Shown here: one piece after another, positions 24,321 to 33,583 of the stretch
Layout: each line of letters begins with the position of its first letter
Position numbering within the stretch: the stretch's first letter is position 1
From: Nitrospinae bacterium RIFCSPLOWO2_12_39_16
GTDB lineage: Bacteria > Nitrospinota > Nitrospinia > UBA9942
DNA: 38,659 nt
Direction of reading: 5' to 3'
Assembly (NCBI GenBank): GCA_001805005.1
Contig: MHDO01000096.1
Span: 1 to 38,659 of the forward strand
Notes under the pieces: generated by a model
Databases searched by the model: none
What the model was told of the DNA's origin: nothing
Seen by the model: only the letters and a program-made list of their open reading frames with translations
Program-made: the position numbers and the translations under genes

Positions 24321-25487
24321 ATGACTTTTGTATTATCTGATGAATTTGATTATTCGGCAAAGCTTAAAGTAATCGGAATTGGTGGTGGAGGTGGTAATGC
24401 AGTCAGCACAATGATGTCTTCAAAGATAGAGGGGGTGGAGTTTATAGTTATAAATACAGATGCCCAGGTATTGAAGGTATCTCCTGTGTCGTCAAAAATC
24501 CAGATAGGCTCAGAGTTGACAAGGGGGCTTGGTGCAGGGGGCAATCCTGAGATAGGAAAAAAGGCGGCATTAGAAAGTGCCGACCAGATTGCAGATTTTC
24601 TACAGGATGCAGATATGGTCTTTATAACTGCAGGCATGGGCGGTGGAACAGGGACAGGTGCAGCCTCAGTGGTGGCGAAAATTGCAAAGGATAAAGGTGC
24701 ATTGACTGTAGGTGTGGTTACAAAACCGTTCAGCTTTGAGGGGAAGAGGAGGCTGTCACAGGCGGAGGCAGGATTAAAAGTACTGAGAGAGAATGTAGAT
24801 ACACTTATTACAATACCGAATGACAGACTGCTTAATGTTGTTTCAAAGCAGATGTCCTTGAGGGATGCGTTTAGGGTGGCGGATGATGTCCTGAGACAAT
24901 CTGTTAAAGGCATCTCAGAGTTGATTACAATGCCTTGCCTTGTCAATCTTGATTTTGCCGATGTGAAGGCGATTATGACAGGGATGGGACAGGCACTTAT
25001 GGGAACTGGCATTGGCAAGGGTGAGAATAAGGCAGTTGAATCTGCCCAGAATGCAGTTTCAAGCCCACTCCTTGAGGAATCTTCAATAGATGGTGCAAGG
25101 GGTGTATTGATAAATATTATAGGAGGTCCTGGCCTTACAATTCATGATGCCACAGAGGCGTCTTCTATTATCCAGAAGATGGTTCATGAGGATGCAAATA
25201 TTATCTGGGGTGCTGGCATTGATGAAGGTATGGAAGATGAAATGAGGGTTACAGTAATTGCAACAGGCTTTGGTCAGGAGCATCGTCGCGAAATAGAAAG
25301 AGAAGAGAAGGTTCAGAAGTTAAAGGTGGCGGCAGGTGGCGGCAAGGTTATTGATATGCCCGTCCATACAAGTGTCAGACATAAAAAATCAAATGGAGCC
25401 GAACCTGCTACTGATAGGATGGGGCCGCTATTCTCAGGCGAGATGGACTTTGATATTCCTACATTTTTAAGAAGGCAGGCTGATTGA
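24321..25487 (+). CDS. ftsZ: Cell division GTPase FtsZ
   Basis: 388 aa tubulin homologue that forms the Z-ring. The GTP-binding signature [15 protein letters not shown] is near residue 108, with nucleotide contacts GGGGGNAV near 21; the T7 loop [11 protein letters not shown] near 212 provides the catalytic aspartate for the next subunit. A flexible linker leads to the conserved C-terminal peptide [11 protein letters not shown] that binds FtsA. Good GGGAGG Shine-Dalgarno. Last gene of the cluster; the next gene is convergent. Confidence 0.98.
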   Translation: MTFVLSDEFDYSAKLKVIGIGGGGGNAVSTMMSSKIEGVEFIVINTDAQVLKVSPVSSKIQIGSELTRGLGAGGNPEIGKKAALESADQIADFLQDADMVFITAGMGGGTGTGAASVVAKIAKDKGALTVGVVTKPFSFEGKRRLSQAEAGLKVLRENVDTLITIPNDRLLNVVSKQMSLRDAFRVADDVLRQSVKGISELITMPCLVNLDFADVKAIMTGMGQALMGTGIGKGENKAVESAQNAVSSPLLEESSIDGARGVLINIIGGPGLTIHDATEASSIIQKMVHEDANIIWGAGIDEGMEDEMRVTVIATGFGQEHRREIEREEKVQKLKVAAGGGKVIDMPVHTSVRHKKSNGAEPATDRMGPLFSGEMDFDIPTFLRRQAD

Positions 25488-25500
25488 GGGGAGGGGTAAG

Positions 25501-25941
25501 TTAGGAAGTCCTAATCTCGTTTTTATCTTTCCTGTGATGGTAAAGTGCATCTATAGTTGATTTAACGGCGAGCTTAGCCTTCTGATTTATCCCTCTGAAT
25601 ATAGAAAGGAGTTTTTCAATATATTCTTGTTCTAAATCCGCAATTATACCTTTACCATCCTTGTATTTTGAAGGAAATTCAGCAATTTTTGTTGGCTGCA
25701 TCTTTTTGACCCCTGAGATCTCGTTAATCTTAAGGAGCAATTCATCTTTGAACAATTCTCCTAACTTATCCTCAAGGAACGCCTGCCGATTTTTCCCTAT
25801 CCCTTTTCTTCCTTTTAAGGTGTCATTTAGGTCAGAGGGTGCCCAGCCCAGTATCTGTGCCAGCTCATTCTGGTTGATACCTTTCTTTTCCATATAAGTA
25901 AGAAGGGCTTCAACAATTGCTCTTTCCATCAGGGTCTTCAT
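25501..25941 (-). CDS. XRE-family helix-turn-helix regulator
   Basis: 146 aa. Residues about 10-45 form an HTH of the Cro/XRE type (KGINQNELAQILGWAPSDLN followed by the recognition turn LKGRKGIGKN). The C-terminal half is charged and unrecognised. It is convergent with ftsZ, and upstream of it lies a perfect inverted repeat that is a likely operator. Together with the broken RhuM/Fic-like gene on the other side of that operator, this is an accessory insertion between ftsZ and hpt. Antitoxin or prophage-type repressor are both possible; I cannot assign a specific function. Confidence 0.75.
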   Translation of the reverse strand: MKTLMERAIVEALLTYMEKKGINQNELAQILGWAPSDLNDTLKGRKGIGKNRQAFLEDKLGELFKDELLLKINEISGVKKMQPTKIAEFPSKYKDGKGIIADLEQEYIEKLLSIFRGINQKAKLAVKSTIDALYHHRKDKNEIRTS

Positions 25942-25990
25942 CGCCTTTGAGATTACCCTTTATCAGATGCCAATTCAATTCTCAAATAAA

Positions 25991-26014
25991 GTGAATATCG
26001 TTTGACATATTCAC
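25991..26014. promoter_or_regulatory. Palindromic operator between divergent genes
   Basis: GTGAATAT-CGTTTGAC-ATATTCAC: perfect 8-bp arms with an 8-nt spacer, 50 nt upstream of the XRE gene. Probable binding site of that regulator. Confidence 0.65.
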
Positions 26015-26030
26015 CATATTAGTGTATTTA
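26002..26030 (+). promoter_or_regulatory. Candidate plus-strand promoter
   Basis: TTGACA (26002-26007), 17 nt, TATTTA (26025-26030); its -35 lies inside the palindromic operator. It would have driven the now broken RhuM/Fic-like gene. Confidence 0.45.
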
Positions 26031-26105
26031 TATCGAAACCTATTTATACGGAAGTGATTATTATGAAGGCAAATAAAATACCCTCCATCTTATTCTTCTT
26101 TTTCC

Positions 26106-26125
26106 TCATCACTCATCACTCATTG
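26106..26125. repeat. Heptad repeat at the pseudogene boundary
   Basis: CATCACT-CATCACT-CATTG: period-7 units ending eight bases before the first recognisable codon of the broken RhuM-like gene. Confidence 0.5.
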
Positions 26126-26132
26126 CTTTTTT

Positions 26133-26515
26133 CAATGGCTGAAACGATATTTATTACAGGGTTATGCGATTAATCAAAAACGATTATTTGAGGCAAAAGA
26201 AAAATTCAACGAACTGCAAGAAACTATCTCATTTCTACAAGAAAAATCTAAACATGAGTTACTTTCAGGGCAGGAACAGGAAATTTTAAACCTTCTTGCC
26301 AATTATTCCAAAACCCTTACCTTACTTGAACAGTATGATTTGGTTCCTTCTTGTTTATTTATTTTCTTGATAAAAATAATTACCTATACAAGGATAGCGG
26401 AGAAAAGAAAATCAATGACAATGCTTTAACCGCCTTAGCTCTCTTGATAGCAGTAAGCGACCCAAGAGAAAAGGATAAATTGGTTAAAATCATTACTAAC
26501 TTGTTAGCCTTGTGA
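26133..26515 (+). pseudogene. RhuM/Fic-like gene remnant with internal deletion and frameshift
   Basis: Two segments are readable in different frames. The first runs WLKRYLLQGYAINQKRLFEA, KFNELQETISFLQEKSKHEL, LSGQEQEILNLLANYSKTLT to LLEQYD; the second (from about 26350) runs FLFIYFLDKNNYLYKDSGEK and INDNALTALALLIAVSDPRE to the TGA at 26513. From memory these match the end of a RhuM N-terminal domain and the extreme C-terminus of Fic-fused RhuM proteins. The N-terminus and the whole Fic core (HPFxxGN motif) are gone. Probably a dead remnant of a mobile virulence/toxin-like gene; identification is from recalled motifs, not a search. Confidence 0.7.
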
Positions 26516-26545
26516 AATCATCCGCGGTTAATCTTTTTTGTTCTT

Positions 26546-27064
26546 ATGAATCAAAATCTGGATATTCTGATAACTGAAGAGAGTATAAGGAAGAGAGTCA
26601 AGGAGTTGGGGGAAAAAATATCTTCTGACTATGCAGGAAGGGAAATCATTGCCATAGGAATATTAAAGGGGGCGTGGGTATTTATGTCTGACCTTGTGAG
26701 AGAGATTGAAATACCTGTAATATGTGATTTTATTGGTGTGTCAAGTTATGGAGACGCAGCAGTAAGTAGTGAGAGGGTTAAGTTAATCAGTGATATAAGG
26801 ATACCTATTAATGGAAAAGAGATATTGTTGATTGATGATATAATTGATACCGGTTTCAGCATAAATTTTGTGAAGGGATACATAAAATCAATGAATCCAG
26901 CAGGTATAAAAGTGTGTGTTCTTCTTGACAAGCCGAGCCGCAGAAAATTAGATATACATGTTGATTATACAGGTTTTACAATACCTGATAGATTCGTAGT
27001 AGGATACGGTCTTGACTATGCAGAAAAATACAGAAACCTTCCATATATAGCCGCAATCAAATAG
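26546..27064 (+). CDS. hpt: Hypoxanthine phosphoribosyltransferase
   Basis: 172 aa, normal bacterial HPRT length. It salvages hypoxanthine and guanine with PRPP to IMP and GMP. The PRPP-binding loop EILLIDDIIDTGFS lies around residues 92-105; the N-terminal LKGAWVFMSDL (residues 44-54) forms the pyrophosphate loop, DKPSRRK contributes the purine-binding lysine region, and VVGYGLDYAEKYRNLPYI closes the C-terminus. Located upstream of ftsH, a common pairing. No Shine-Dalgarno is visible; the ATG follows TTTTTTGTTCTT. Confidence 0.95.
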   Translation: MNQNLDILITEESIRKRVKELGEKISSDYAGREIIAIGILKGAWVFMSDLVREIEIPVICDFIGVSSYGDAAVSSERVKLISDIRIPINGKEILLIDDIIDTGFSINFVKGYIKSMNPAGIKVCVLLDKPSRRKLDIHVDYTGFTIPDRFVVGYGLDYAEKYRNLPYIAAIK

Positions 27065-27120
27065 TATTTTTATTGCAACAAAATCTCCTTATATGTTATT
27101 CTTTAAATAGAAAAATATGA

Positions 27121-27175
27121 TGTGTTAGTTTTTAGTGTCAGTGTCAGTTAAGGAAGTTATTACTAACACTGTTAT
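27121..27175. repeat. GTGTCAG-type repeat hairpin between hpt and ftsH
   Basis: TGTGTTAGTTTTTAGTGTCA and GTGTCAGTTA, then ATTACTAACACTG; the outer arms GTGTTAGT/ACTAACAC are perfectly complementary. Confidence 0.6.
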
Positions 27176-27208
27176 TTATTTATGTAACTCTTTGGTTATA
27201 TATTATAT

Positions 27209-27223
27209 GGAGGTATGGAATTG
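27209..27223 (+). promoter_or_regulatory. RBS that favours a TTG start for ftsH
   Basis: GGAGG (27209-27213) is one base from ATG 27215, too close, but seven bases from the in-frame TTG 27221, which gives the family-typical start (M)[10 protein letters not shown]. Confidence 0.65.
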
Positions 27224-29065
27224 AATCAATTTTACAAAAATCTCGCATTGTGGCTTGTAATAGGGCTGATAATGATAGCCTTATTTAACATCTTTAATAA
27301 ACCTCATACTCCTTACAAAGATATAATTTACAGCGACTTTGTTAATGCAGTAGAAAAGGGAGAGGTGACAGAGGTTTCTATACAGGAGGATGCTATTACA
27401 GGCAAACTTAATAATGATGACAGAATCTTCAGGACACTGACCCCGAAGGATGCCGACCTCATAAAGATACTCAGGGAAAAGGGAGTAAAGATTAGTGTGG
27501 CCCCCCCCGCGCAGGATTCATGGCTCACAAATCTTCTTGTCTCATGGTTCCCCATGATACTCCTCCTCGGTATATGGCTCTTCTTCATGAGGCAGATGCA
27601 AATGGGCGGCGGGAAGGCACTCTCATTCGGCAAGGCAAAGGTGAGACTCCAATCCGACAAAAAAAATATCGCTACATTTAAAAATGTTGCAGGTATTGAT
27701 GAGGCAAAGGAGGAATTAAAGGAGATAATTGATTTCCTCAAAGACCCGCAGAAGTTTCAGAAGCTCGGCGGAAGAATACCCAAAGGCGTATTGCTGATGG
27801 GTCCCCCGGGGACAGGGAAGACCCTCCTTGCAAGGGCAATAGCAGGAGAGGCAGAAGTTCCATTCTTCAGCATGAGCGGCTCTGACTTTGTAGAGATGTT
27901 TGTCGGTGTCGGTGCCTCTCGTGTAAGGGATTTGTTTGAGCAGGGGAAGAAAAATGCCCCATGTATAATATTTATTGACGAGATAGATGCAGTTGGAAGG
28001 CACAGGGGGGCTGGACTCGGCGGTGGGCATGATGAAAGGGAGCAAACGCTTAACCAGCTATTGGTTGAAATGGATGGATTTGAATCAAATGAGGGTGTTA
28101 TACTCATTGCGGCAACAAACAGACCCGATGTCCTTGACCCTGCCCTAATGAGACCCGGCAGGTTTGACAGACAGGTGGTGGTACCAAGACCTGATATAAG
28201 GGGCAGAGATGGGATATTGAAGGTTCATACTGCTAATATTCCTCTATCAGATGATGTTAGGATAGAAGTGCTGGCAAGAGGGACACCGGGATTTTCAGGT
28301 GCAGATTTATCAAATCTTGTGAACGAGGCTGCACTCCTCGCAGCCCGTAAGGGAAAAGATAAGGTGGATATGAAGGATTTTGAATATGCCAAGGATAAGG
28401 TTATGATGGGTGTAGAAAGGCGGAGCATGATAATAAGTGAGACGGAAAAGAAGAATACTGCCTATCACGAGGCTGGTCATGCTACTGTGGCAAAACTGCT
28501 CCCCGGCACAGACCCGATTCACAAGGTTACAATAATACCAAGGGGCAGGGCTCTCGGATTAACCCAGCAGCTTCCAATTGATGAGAAGCACACATATCCA
28601 AAGGAGTATCTCCTGAATAATCTAACTATCCTGATGGGTGGTAGGGCTGCAGAGGAGATTGCCCTCAATCATCAAACTACAGGTGCTGGAAATGACATTG
28701 AGAGGGTGACAGAACTCGCGAGAAAGATGGTATGTGAGTGGGGGATGAGTGAGAAGATGGGACCTCTTGCATATGGGCAGAAGGAGGAACAGATATTCCT
28801 CGGCAGAGAGATAACACAGCATAAAGACTACAGCGAGCATACAGCGATAGAGATTGATATAGAAGTAAAAAGACTGGTAATCGAAAGTTATGAAAAGGCA
28901 AAAAGGCTTCTCTTGGAACATTTTGATATCCTCACAAACATGGCAAATACACTCCTTGAAAAGGAAGTTTTAGAAGGGCACGAGATAGATGTAATTGTTA
29001 ATGAAGGGCTTGCTAAAAAGGCTGGAGGTGTAACAGCTAATAAGACAGAGAATGCAGTAGCTTGA
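27221..29065 (+). CDS. ftsH: ATP-dependent zinc metalloprotease FtsH
   Basis: 614 aa from the preferred TTG (616 aa from ATG 27215). Membrane-anchored AAA+ protease that degrades misfolded membrane proteins and regulators such as LpxC. Positions in track numbering: membrane helices at about 10-28 and 105-125; Walker A GPPGTGKT 196-203; Walker [13 protein letters not shown] 250-261; second region of homology [20 protein letters not shown] 301-320; zinc site HEAGH 418-422 with a later Asp ligand (GAGNDIE). In the same strand run as hpt and folP, as in many bacteria. Confidence 0.97.
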   Translation: MNQFYKNLALWLVIGLIMIALFNIFNKPHTPYKDIIYSDFVNAVEKGEVTEVSIQEDAITGKLNNDDRIFRTLTPKDADLIKILREKGVKISVAPPAQDSWLTNLLVSWFPMILLLGIWLFFMRQMQMGGGKALSFGKAKVRLQSDKKNIATFKNVAGIDEAKEELKEIIDFLKDPQKFQKLGGRIPKGVLLMGPPGTGKTLLARAIAGEAEVPFFSMSGSDFVEMFVGVGASRVRDLFEQGKKNAPCIIFIDEIDAVGRHRGAGLGGGHDEREQTLNQLLVEMDGFESNEGVILIAATNRPDVLDPALMRPGRFDRQVVVPRPDIRGRDGILKVHTANIPLSDDVRIEVLARGTPGFSGADLSNLVNEAALLAARKGKDKVDMKDFEYAKDKVMMGVERRSMIISETEKKNTAYHEAGHATVAKLLPGTDPIHKVTIIPRGRALGLTQQLPIDEKHTYPKEYLLNNLTILMGGRAAEEIALNHQTTGAGNDIERVTELARKMVCEWGMSEKMGPLAYGQKEEQIFLGREITQHKDYSEHTAIEIDIEVKRLVIESYEKAKRLLLEHFDILTNMANTLLEKEVLEGHEIDVIVNEGLAKKAGGVTANKTENAVA

Positions 29066-29107
29066 TTCTAACTCACCAGTTGCATTTCTTTTCATACAAA
29101 TCCTAAA

Positions 29108-29971
29108 ATGCCATCAGAGAGTAATTTCTCCATAGAGTGCGGGAGATTCAGATTAGAACTGGATAAAAGAACCCACATCATGGGAATCCTCAATTTGACC
29201 CCAAATTCATTTTATGACGGCGGCAAATTTACTAATCCTTCCGATGCAATCAAATATGCTGAAAGGATGGTTGAAGATGGGGCTGACATCATAGATGTTG
29301 GGGCTGAGTCTTCAAGACCAGGCTCTGACCCAATTTCATTTGATGAAGAGATTGAAAGGCTAAAGCCTGTCCTTCCTGAATTATCCGGATTAAATGTTCC
29401 AATATCTGTAGATACCTATAAATCATCTGTAGCCAGGTGGGCACTGGATGCAGGTGCATCAATTATAAATGATATAAGCGGTTTCAGATTTGACCCTGAC
29501 TTGGCAAAAGTAGTCTCTGAATATAAAGTGCCTGTAGTTATAATGCATACTTATGGCAAACCAAAGACAATGCAAGATAATCCGCAGTATAAATCACTCT
29601 TAAACGAAATTATCTGGTATCTGAAAGATAGTATTAAAATTGGAATGGATGCAGGTATCAACCATGATAGATTTATTGTAGACCCGGGGATAGGATTTGG
29701 AAAGACAGTCTCACATAACTTAGAAATATTAAAAGGGTTTTCAAAACTTAAAGAGTTAGGAAGACCCATCTTGATAGGGCCTTCAAGAAAGTCATTTATA
29801 GGCAATATCCTTAATCTGCCGCCTGAGGAGAGGCTGGAAGGGACTGCTGCGGCTATTGCAATTGGTATAATGAATGGTGCCAATATAATTCGGGTTCATG
29901 ATGTAAAAGAGATGGTGAGGGTGGCGAAAATATCAGATGCCATCAGGTCTTCAAAAAGGCTAATAGATTAA
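29108..29971 (+). CDS. folP: Dihydropteroate synthase
   Basis: 287 aa TIM-barrel enzyme of folate synthesis, joining p-aminobenzoate to dihydropterin pyrophosphate; the target of sulfonamides. MGILNLTPNSFYDGGKF (residues 25-41) is the first pterin/pyrophosphate motif; DGADIIDVGAESSRPGS near 58, DTYKSSVARWALDAG near 102, NDISGF near 121, DPGIGFGKTVSHNLEIL near 192 and GPSRKSFIG near 223 follow. It lies 42 nt after ftsH, a common pair. No Shine-Dalgarno is evident. Confidence 0.96.
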   Translation: MPSESNFSIECGRFRLELDKRTHIMGILNLTPNSFYDGGKFTNPSDAIKYAERMVEDGADIIDVGAESSRPGSDPISFDEEIERLKPVLPELSGLNVPISVDTYKSSVARWALDAGASIINDISGFRFDPDLAKVVSEYKVPVVIMHTYGKPKTMQDNPQYKSLLNEIIWYLKDSIKIGMDAGINHDRFIVDPGIGFGKTVSHNLEILKGFSKLKELGRPILIGPSRKSFIGNILNLPPEERLEGTAAAIAIGIMNGANIIRVHDVKEMVRVAKISDAIRSSKRLID

Positions 29972-30019
29972 CACTGCCCCTGGATGTGTATAAGGCAGCT
30001 ATTCAAACTGATTTCCCTG

Positions 30020-31474
30020 TTAGCTCAGATTAACCGTATAGACATGAACCGCCTCTGTAATACCTTTAAAAGATATATCCTTCAAAAATGCTGATGAAAT
30101 TGCACCGTTCATTTTGCTTATGGTTTTATCTGTAGTAAGTATCTGGTCTGGAGCCGCATAAGAGCATAGTCTGTGGGCGAGGTTAACCGCATCTCCAATG
30201 ACAGTATATTCATAACGTTTTTCTGAACCAACAGTACCAATAAACACTTCACCTGTATTAATACCAATGCCAATCCCTATTTTCTCAAAAGAAGAAGAAT
30301 TTTTTCCAATTTTTTCCTTTAGCTCATGGAATAATACGAGCATCTCCTTCGCTGTCTTAAACGCATTATCAGCGGGATTTTCCAAGGACAGAGGGGCACC
30401 GAAAAATGCCATTACCTCATCACCTATAAATTTGTCAAGGGTGCCATCATTATCAAAAACCGCTTTTGTCATTGCACTATAAAATAAATCCAGGAAATCC
30501 ACCAGATCTTCCACATTAATGGTGCTGAGGAGGCTTGTAAATTCTCGTATATCCGCAAACAAAACAGTTAACTCCATTTTTTCTCTGATTTTGGGACGCG
30601 GGTCCAGGCTACCTGTTTGTTTTATCAGTTTCTGGACCACCTGAGGTGAATGGTACTGTTCAAAAAGCGACTGCAATTGGATGCGTCGGGTTCTTTCTCC
30701 CAAAAGCATGGCGTTATGTATGGCTACGGAAGCGCTGTTGCCAAAGATAGTAAGTAATTTAAGATCAGTTTCAGAGAACCTGCTGTCCCTCCCTACCACA
30801 TTTACATTAAGTACGCCAATACCTTTTTTGCCTATTTTCAGGGGTATGCAGAGAGCTGAATTAATTACTCTGCCTTTTATGGGTGTTCCCGGAAAATCTG
30901 ACGGATTCACTTGCCCATTAAGCAACAGGGCTTTATCATTTTTCAGCACCCATCCGGCTACAGATTCCCCCATCGGAACCATAGCATCGGTCGCATATTC
31001 AGCTCCCTTGCCTGAGGCAGCCTGTGTTTTAAGTAATCCTGATGCCTGGTCAATAAGCATAACGGATGATTGATCTGCATCAAAGCAGGTCAAAATCTCC
31101 CTGCTGATAGTGGTCAGAATGTCCGACAGTTTCTGCTTGGAATTTATACTGGAACTGACTTCCAGAAGAGAGCTCAATGTCTTCACATTACGGCTTAATA
31201 TGTCAGCAGCTTCCTTTTCTTTGAAAAATGCCTTGGAAATCTGTAAAAACTTTCGCTGATTGATGATCATATATGCACAAAAAAGGAGAACAAGGATGAA
31301 AAGAAAAATAGAATATTTATAAGGGCCTTCAAAAGACAGGATTTTCTTTGATTCTCCTATAAAACCTACGAACTGGATGGCCAACAGGGTGAGGGTCAAT
31401 AAAAGAATGACAATTATAGCCATCAACATCAATTGCCATATTCTTCTTTCAATCTTTTCAATACTCTGCTTCAT
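30020..31474 (-). CDS. Membrane GAF-domain class III nucleotidyl cyclase
   Basis: 484 aa. Two membrane helices (about 14-37 and 53-72), a linker, a GAF sensor domain (about 105-255; DADQSSVMLIDQASGLL, ALCIPLKIGKKGIGVLNV), then a class III cyclase domain (about 300-484). The metal-binding Asp is in LFADIREFTSL, the substrate Lys and second Asp in LDKFIGDEVMAFF, and VIGDAVNLAHRL carries the transition-state Asn and Arg. Thr in YTVIGD at the purine-specifying position matches class IIIb cyclases, several of which respond to bicarbonate; product cAMP is therefore likely but inferred. It follows pheT by 49 nt with a GGGAGGGGG Shine-Dalgarno and may be read through from the pheST transcript. Confidence 0.92.
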   Translation of the reverse strand: MKQSIEKIERRIWQLMLMAIIVILLLTLTLLAIQFVGFIGESKKILSFEGPYKYSIFLFILVLLFCAYMIINQRKFLQISKAFFKEKEAADILSRNVKTLSSLLEVSSSINSKQKLSDILTTISREILTCFDADQSSVMLIDQASGLLKTQAASGKGAEYATDAMVPMGESVAGWVLKNDKALLLNGQVNPSDFPGTPIKGRVINSALCIPLKIGKKGIGVLNVNVVGRDSRFSETDLKLLTIFGNSASVAIHNAMLLGERTRRIQLQSLFEQYHSPQVVQKLIKQTGSLDPRPKIREKMELTVLFADIREFTSLLSTINVEDLVDFLDLFYSAMTKAVFDNDGTLDKFIGDEVMAFFGAPLSLENPADNAFKTAKEMLVLFHELKEKIGKNSSSFEKIGIGIGINTGEVFIGTVGSEKRYEYTVIGDAVNLAHRLCSYAAPDQILTTDKTISKMNGAISSAFLKDISFKGITEAVHVYTVNLS

Positions 31475-31523
31475 GCCCCCTCCCTTTTTGATTTTTTGGT
31501 GATTAAATTTGTGTAATTTCCCC

Positions 31524-33575
31524 TTACCTCAAGACTGCTCCTAATTTATCTCTCAAATTGGCAATAACCTTTTCGTGGATAGGATTTATATCTTCTTCAG
31601 TGAGGGTTCTTTCGTCTGTTCTGTAAACAAGAGAATATGCGAGGCTCTTTTTGCCGTCAGGTATCTGTTTTCCTTCATAATAGTCAAATAAAATTATCTC
31701 CTTCAGGATTGAATTATCTGTATCCCTTATAATCCTGTATACATCATCTGATTTTATATTATTATCCAGCACAATTGCTATATCCCTGTATATGGAAGGA
31801 TATTTTGGAAGGTGTGTATATTTTTTTTCTGTAACAGCCTTAGTAATTATTTTATCGAAGCTCAGTTCAAATACATACAGCTTCTCTTTCAGGTCAAAAC
31901 CTTCGGCAGCAGCAGGACTAAGCTCACCGAGATAGCCAATATCTTCTTTGTTAATTTTTACGCACGCCCCTTTTTGAGGATGGATATAAGAAAGATTTAC
32001 AGGAAAAAATTCCATATCATGAATATTTAATCTGCCTAAAAGGGACTCCACTAATCCTTTTAAATAATAAAAATCCCTCTCCCCCTTACTCCAGATTTTC
32101 TTTTCTACCTTTTCTGTAACAGCACATCCTATCATCATTTTTTCAACAGGGAGTCTTTCATTTGGAATAAATATCTTTCCGACTTCAAATATCCCTACAT
32201 CATATATTCCCCTGTTAATATTAAAAACTGCTGTATTTATAATACCAGGCAGAAGGGTTGTCCTCATAACACTCCAGTTCTGGCTCAGTGGATTTCTCAA
32301 CTTTATTGTCTTTCTGAGAGGGTCATCTTGAGAGATATTTATGGCGTCAAAATATTTCTCATCTATAAAACTATAGTTTATAACCTCTGTAAGCCCTAAA
32401 GATATCAGGATATTTCTTATCTCTTTTTCAAAAACCTGATTCCTTGTTGATGCTGATACTGAAACTTTTGAGGAAGGGATGGTCTTTAATATTTTTTCAT
32501 ATCCATGGAGCCTTGCCACTTCTTCTATGAGGTCTATCTCCCTCTCTATATCTTTTCTGAAAGATGGAACATTAACTTTTATCTTGTCATCATCTATAAC
32601 TTTCGTGGTGAACATCAGCCGATTGAGGATATTTAAAATCTGCTCCATGCTCAGAGATATGCCAAGAATTCTATTTGTGCGGCTTATCCTCAAATCTATC
32701 TGAGGATATGAAATCTTTTTAGGATAACAATCAATTCTACCCTTGGCCACCTTTCCTTCCGATAAATCTGCTATGAGATTAGCCGCCCTGTCCAGTGCTG
32801 CAACCACCCCCTCATTATCTACACCCCTTTCAAATCTATAGGATGAGTCTGTAAATATTCCATGCCTCCTTGAAGTCCTCCTTATACTGATTGGATTAAA
32901 ATATGCACTCTCAAGGAGAATATCTCTTGTTGCTTGTGTTACACCAGAATCTCCTCCCCCCATAACTCCTGCAAGTGCAACTGCCCTTTCTGAATCTGCA
33001 ATCACGAGGGAGTCTTCAGACAAATTATGTTTCTTTTCATCAAGGGTAGTCAGTGATTCTTTTTTATAAGCATTCCTTACAATAATCTTCTTTCCCTTTA
33101 TATGCACATAATCAAAGGCGTGAAGGGGCTGTCCCATTTCATAGAGTACATAGTTCGTTACATCCACAATATTATTTATAGGCCTTAAGCCTACTGCAAT
33201 AATCTTTTTTTCAAGCCATGATGGAGCTGGCTTAACTTTTACACCTCTTATGATTCTTGCTGTATATCTCGGACAGAGTTGAGGAGCTTCAACTGCAACA
33301 GATATAAGGCTATTTATATCTCCATCCGACTCTTTCACTGATATATCTGGATATTTAAACCTGCCGCCTGTCAAGGCTGATACTTCTCTTGCTATCCCTA
33401 TTACACTATGGCAGTCAGAACGATTAGGTGTTAGGTCAATCTCTATGACATGGTCGTCATCTATGGATTCAATGACATTTGTCTCAAGACCTGCCATTGT
33501 CAATAGCTTTGACAATTCCGAAGGCGAGTGTTTAAACTCAACAAATTCCTTAAGCCACTTGTATGTAATTTTCAT
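31524..33575 (-). CDS. pheT: Phenylalanyl-tRNA synthetase beta subunit, short form
   Basis: 683 aa, about 110 residues shorter than the usual near 800. After MKITYKWLKEFVEF the sequence passes directly from LLTMAGLETNVIESIDDDHV to IEIDLTPNRSDC; the tRNA-binding OB-fold (EMAPII-like) domain that normally sits there is absent. The B3/B4 editing domain (RPINNIVDVTNYVLYEMGQP; YRFERGVD), the B5 domain, the catalytic-like core (VINYSFID; LRNPLSQNWSVMRTTLLPG) and the C-terminal FDX-ACB anticodon-binding domain (YPSIYRDIAIVL to the end) are present. It pairs with PheS in an (alpha-beta)2 enzyme charging tRNA-Phe. The gap upstream is a repeat hairpin and the start has no Shine-Dalgarno. Confidence 0.95.
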   Translation of the reverse strand: MKITYKWLKEFVEFKHSPSELSKLLTMAGLETNVIESIDDDHVIEIDLTPNRSDCHSVIGIAREVSALTGGRFKYPDISVKESDGDINSLISVAVEAPQLCPRYTARIIRGVKVKPAPSWLEKKIIAVGLRPINNIVDVTNYVLYEMGQPLHAFDYVHIKGKKIIVRNAYKKESLTTLDEKKHNLSEDSLVIADSERAVALAGVMGGGDSGVTQATRDILLESAYFNPISIRRTSRRHGIFTDSSYRFERGVDNEGVVAALDRAANLIADLSEGKVAKGRIDCYPKKISYPQIDLRISRTNRILGISLSMEQILNILNRLMFTTKVIDDDKIKVNVPSFRKDIEREIDLIEEVARLHGYEKILKTIPSSKVSVSASTRNQVFEKEIRNILISLGLTEVINYSFIDEKYFDAINISQDDPLRKTIKLRNPLSQNWSVMRTTLLPGIINTAVFNINRGIYDVGIFEVGKIFIPNERLPVEKMMIGCAVTEKVEKKIWSKGERDFYYLKGLVESLLGRLNIHDMEFFPVNLSYIHPQKGACVKINKEDIGYLGELSPAAAEGFDLKEKLYVFELSFDKIITKAVTEKKYTHLPKYPSIYRDIAIVLDNNIKSDDVYRIIRDTDNSILKEIILFDYYEGKQIPDGKKSLAYSLVYRTDERTLTEEDINPIHEKVIANLRDKLGAVLR

Positions 33576-33583
33576 TAGTTATT

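Noticed and set aside
24350-25018. 222-aa minus-strand ORF inside ftsZ
   Set aside because: Antisense shadow of a highly conserved gene with Pro/Ser-rich nonsense composition.
26062-26172. Short ORF MKANKIPSILFF with secretory-looking N-terminus
   Set aside because: Only 36 codons, hydrophobic part coded by heptad repeat, no clear Shine-Dalgarno; probably accidental next to the pseudogene.
27502-27514. Run of eight C in ftsH as a possible frameshift site
   Set aside because: The frame is intact across it and the protein is full length; no downstream alternative product is suggested.
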